A stretch of DNA of 64,000 bases from positions 107,604-171,603 of the forward strand of contig JAHCBA010000012.1 in assembly GCA_019634625.1 (NCBI GenBank). The letters are read 5' to 3'. Numbering within the stretch: the stretch's first letter is position 1; the number at the start of each line of letters is the position of its first letter. Position numbers and translations under genes: made by a program. Origin of the DNA: Verrucomicrobiia bacterium. Its GTDB lineage: Bacteria; Verrucomicrobiota; Verrucomicrobiia; Limisphaerales; CAIMTB01. A model generated the notes under the pieces. That model was not told where the DNA came from. It ran no database searches and worked only from the letters and a program-made list of their open reading frames with translations. Of this stretch, positions 63,051-64,000 are shown in pieces.

Positions 63051-63530
63051 TCAGGGCGTGACGGGCAGCCGTTCATCGGCAGCCGGGCCTCCCATCAGCA
63101 CGCCCTGTTCCTTGTAGGGCTTCAGCAGGAAATGGGTCGAGGTCGAGATGACGCCCTGCAGCGTCGAGAGTTTCTCCGAAACGAAGGTGGCGACTTCGCG
63201 CAGATCGTGACCCACCACCACCACCAGCAGATCATACCCGCCGGACATCAGGTAACAGGATTCCACCTCGGTGTACTTCGAGATCCGATCGGCCAGGCGA
63301 TCGAACCCGCCGCCGCGTTCCGGCGTGATTCGCACCTCGATGACCGCCCGGACCATTTCGCGGCCCAACTTCTCCTCGTTGAGGACCGTCCGGTAGCCGA
63401 GGATCACGCGATCCGCCTCGTACGCCCGGATCCGCTCGCGCACCTGCGCCTCGGGGAGCCCCAACAAAGAGGCCAGCCGTTCGGGACTCAGGGCGGCGTT
63501 CTCTCGCAGCAGCTTCAGCAGCGGATCCAT
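63051..63530 (-). CDS. Lrp/AsnC family transcriptional regulator
   Basis: This 159-aa DNA-binding protein has an N-terminal winged HTH (LLKLLRENAALSPERLASLL, GLPEAQVRERIRAYEADRVI, LGYRTVLNEEKLG) and a C-terminal RAM/AsnC ligand domain (AVIEVRITPERGGGFDRLAD, EVESCYLMSGGYDLLVVVVG, VISTSTHFLLKPYKEQGV). The ATG at 63530 (MDPLLKLL) fits the usual start; an ATG at 63554 would add eight residues. It lies beside REP-like copy 6 and the RAYT gene. Target genes are unknown. Confidence 0.92.
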   Translation of the reverse strand: MDPLLKLLRENAALSPERLASLLGLPEAQVRERIRAYEADRVILGYRTVLNEEKLGREMVRAVIEVRITPERGGGFDRLADRISKYTEVESCYLMSGGYDLLVVVVGHDLREVATFVSEKLSTLQGVISTSTHFLLKPYKEQGVLMGGPAADERLPVTP

Positions 63531-63596
63531 GGCCGTGCTTGTAGGCGTCCCCAAGACCGGAGGAAAGGGTAAAGATGCCGGAGCAACGCAGGGCGG

Positions 63597-63753
63597 TGCA
63601 TCCCGGAGTTATGGGTGAGCAGGCAGCGAATCGGAGGGACGAGCTCCGCGAGTCCTCAACCCAACGCTCCACGCCGTTGCGGCCTCGTGGAACTCGGCCC
63701 TCCGAAGCGATGCTTGGCGAAGTTCGCATCACTCCCTACAACTCCGGGATGCA
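63597..63753 (+). repeat. REP-like hairpin element, copy 6 (next to the RAYT gene)
   Basis: This is the best-preserved copy. The outer arms TGCATCCCGGAGTT (63597-63610) and AACTCCGGGATGCA (63740-63753) are perfect inverted repeats. The inner arms CGGAGGGACGAGCTCCGCGAG-type (63632-63652) and CTCGTGGAACTCGGCCCTCC-type (63684-63704) pair at 18 of 21 positions around a 31-nt loop. It lies 63 bp downstream of the RAYT stop codon. Confidence 0.95.
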
Positions 63754-63816
63754 CGGAACGCAGGGCCGTGTCGCCCCGGATTGTCGGTGAGGTGACGTCA
63801 TCCCAGATGCGGCGAG

Positions 63817-64000
63817 TTACCCCACCGCCTCGACGCGGAGATTTCGCAACACGGTAAGCCCAGGGATCGGAGCGCCCCGGATGGTGCGGGCGCCGCTCTT
63901 GCGCCGCTTGCCGAACTTGTCCCGGTGCCGTTCCCACATCTCGTCCACGAACTCCTTCGATCCCAGGAACACTCCGTCGGTCATGTGCCGGATCCGTAAC
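63817..64000 (-). CDS. REP-associated tyrosine transposase (RAYT), C-terminal part, cut by window end
   Basis: Reading the minus strand from the window edge, the frame ending at TAA 63817 gives 60 residues: RHMTDGVFLGSKEFVDEMWE, then RHRDKFGKRRKSGARTIRG, then LTVLRNLRVEAVG. This matches the recalled C-terminal signature of a Y1/RAYT-type transposase subfamily (YFTDG..LGSREFV...F...R..FG.KRK.GAR...G...L..LR.L). The catalytic HUH and Tyr motifs would lie outside the window. RAYTs are single-strand transposase relatives that mobilise REP hairpins in trans and are normally flanked by them; copy 6 of the hairpin element is adjacent, which supports the call. Confidence 0.68.
   Translation of the reverse strand, partial: LRIRHMTDGVFLGSKEFVDEMWERHRDKFGKRRKSGARTIRGAPIPGLTVLRNLRVEAVG

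Overview
The window is GC-rich bacterial DNA that most resembles Verrucomicrobiota, possibly the Limisphaerales/Pedosphaera side. This is an inference from gene content, not a marker-gene placement: Tat-secreted Gfo/Idh oxidoreductase, DUF1080 hydrolase, ECF sigma factors with a WD40 protein, very large LamG/PA14/RHS secreted proteins, rplU-rpmA-obgE and rpsO-pnp. Few genes have a clear Shine-Dalgarno sequence. No rRNA, tRNA, CRISPR array or intact insertion sequence was seen.

Layout. 1-3.4 kb: the C-terminal part of a WD40 double propeller and a DUF4143 ATPase. 3.7-19.2 kb: a parvulin lipoprotein followed by secreted locus 1 (a 571-aa 'GWN' protein, a 3956-aa giant with LamG, PA14 and HAF modules, and a small calcium-loop protein). 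19.2-21 kb: a repeat-rich island with hexanucleotide arrays around a four-helix-bundle gene and a decayed GxxExxY gene between inverted repeats. 21-26.5 kb: accessory genes, including an Eco57I/PstI-type DNA methyltransferase whose partner endonuclease has lost its middle, and three unrecognised genes. 26.7-29.4 kb: pnp and rpsO. 29.8-32.5 kb: an ECF sigma/anti-sigma-like/Spy-like operon and a second ECF sigma factor divergent from secreted locus 2. 32.7-49.1 kb: locus 2, five co-directional genes (SpvB-RHS 2450 aa, small calcium-loop protein, P-domain/PKD protein, helical 995-aa protein, secreted tail-collar protein). 49.1-55.4 kb: phosphodiesterase, DUF1080, polysaccharide pyruvyl transferase, M50 protease and isocitrate dehydrogenase. 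55.7-56.8 kb: small stress proteins (DUF5670, DUF883, CsbD). 56.9-64 kb: rplU, rpmA, obgE, DUF4126, nadB, Gfo/Idh, an Lrp regulator, and the end of a REP-associated tyrosine transposase (RAYT) cut by the window edge.

Two signals stand out. First, secreted loci 1 and 2 are built from the same kinds of parts: a GWN module protein, a small calcium-loop protein, and a large protein ending in a similar helix-plus-beta module. Locus 2 adds an SpvB-RHS cocoon protein, which itself carries a GWN module inside the RHS region, and a phage-tail-collar-like protein. Together this looks like an undescribed secreted multi-protein assembly, distantly reminiscent of Tc toxins. Second, six copies of an approximately 160-bp imperfect-palindrome element are scattered in intergenic regions, one of them about 60 bp from the RAYT gene. 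This is the arrangement expected of a REP element and its transposase.
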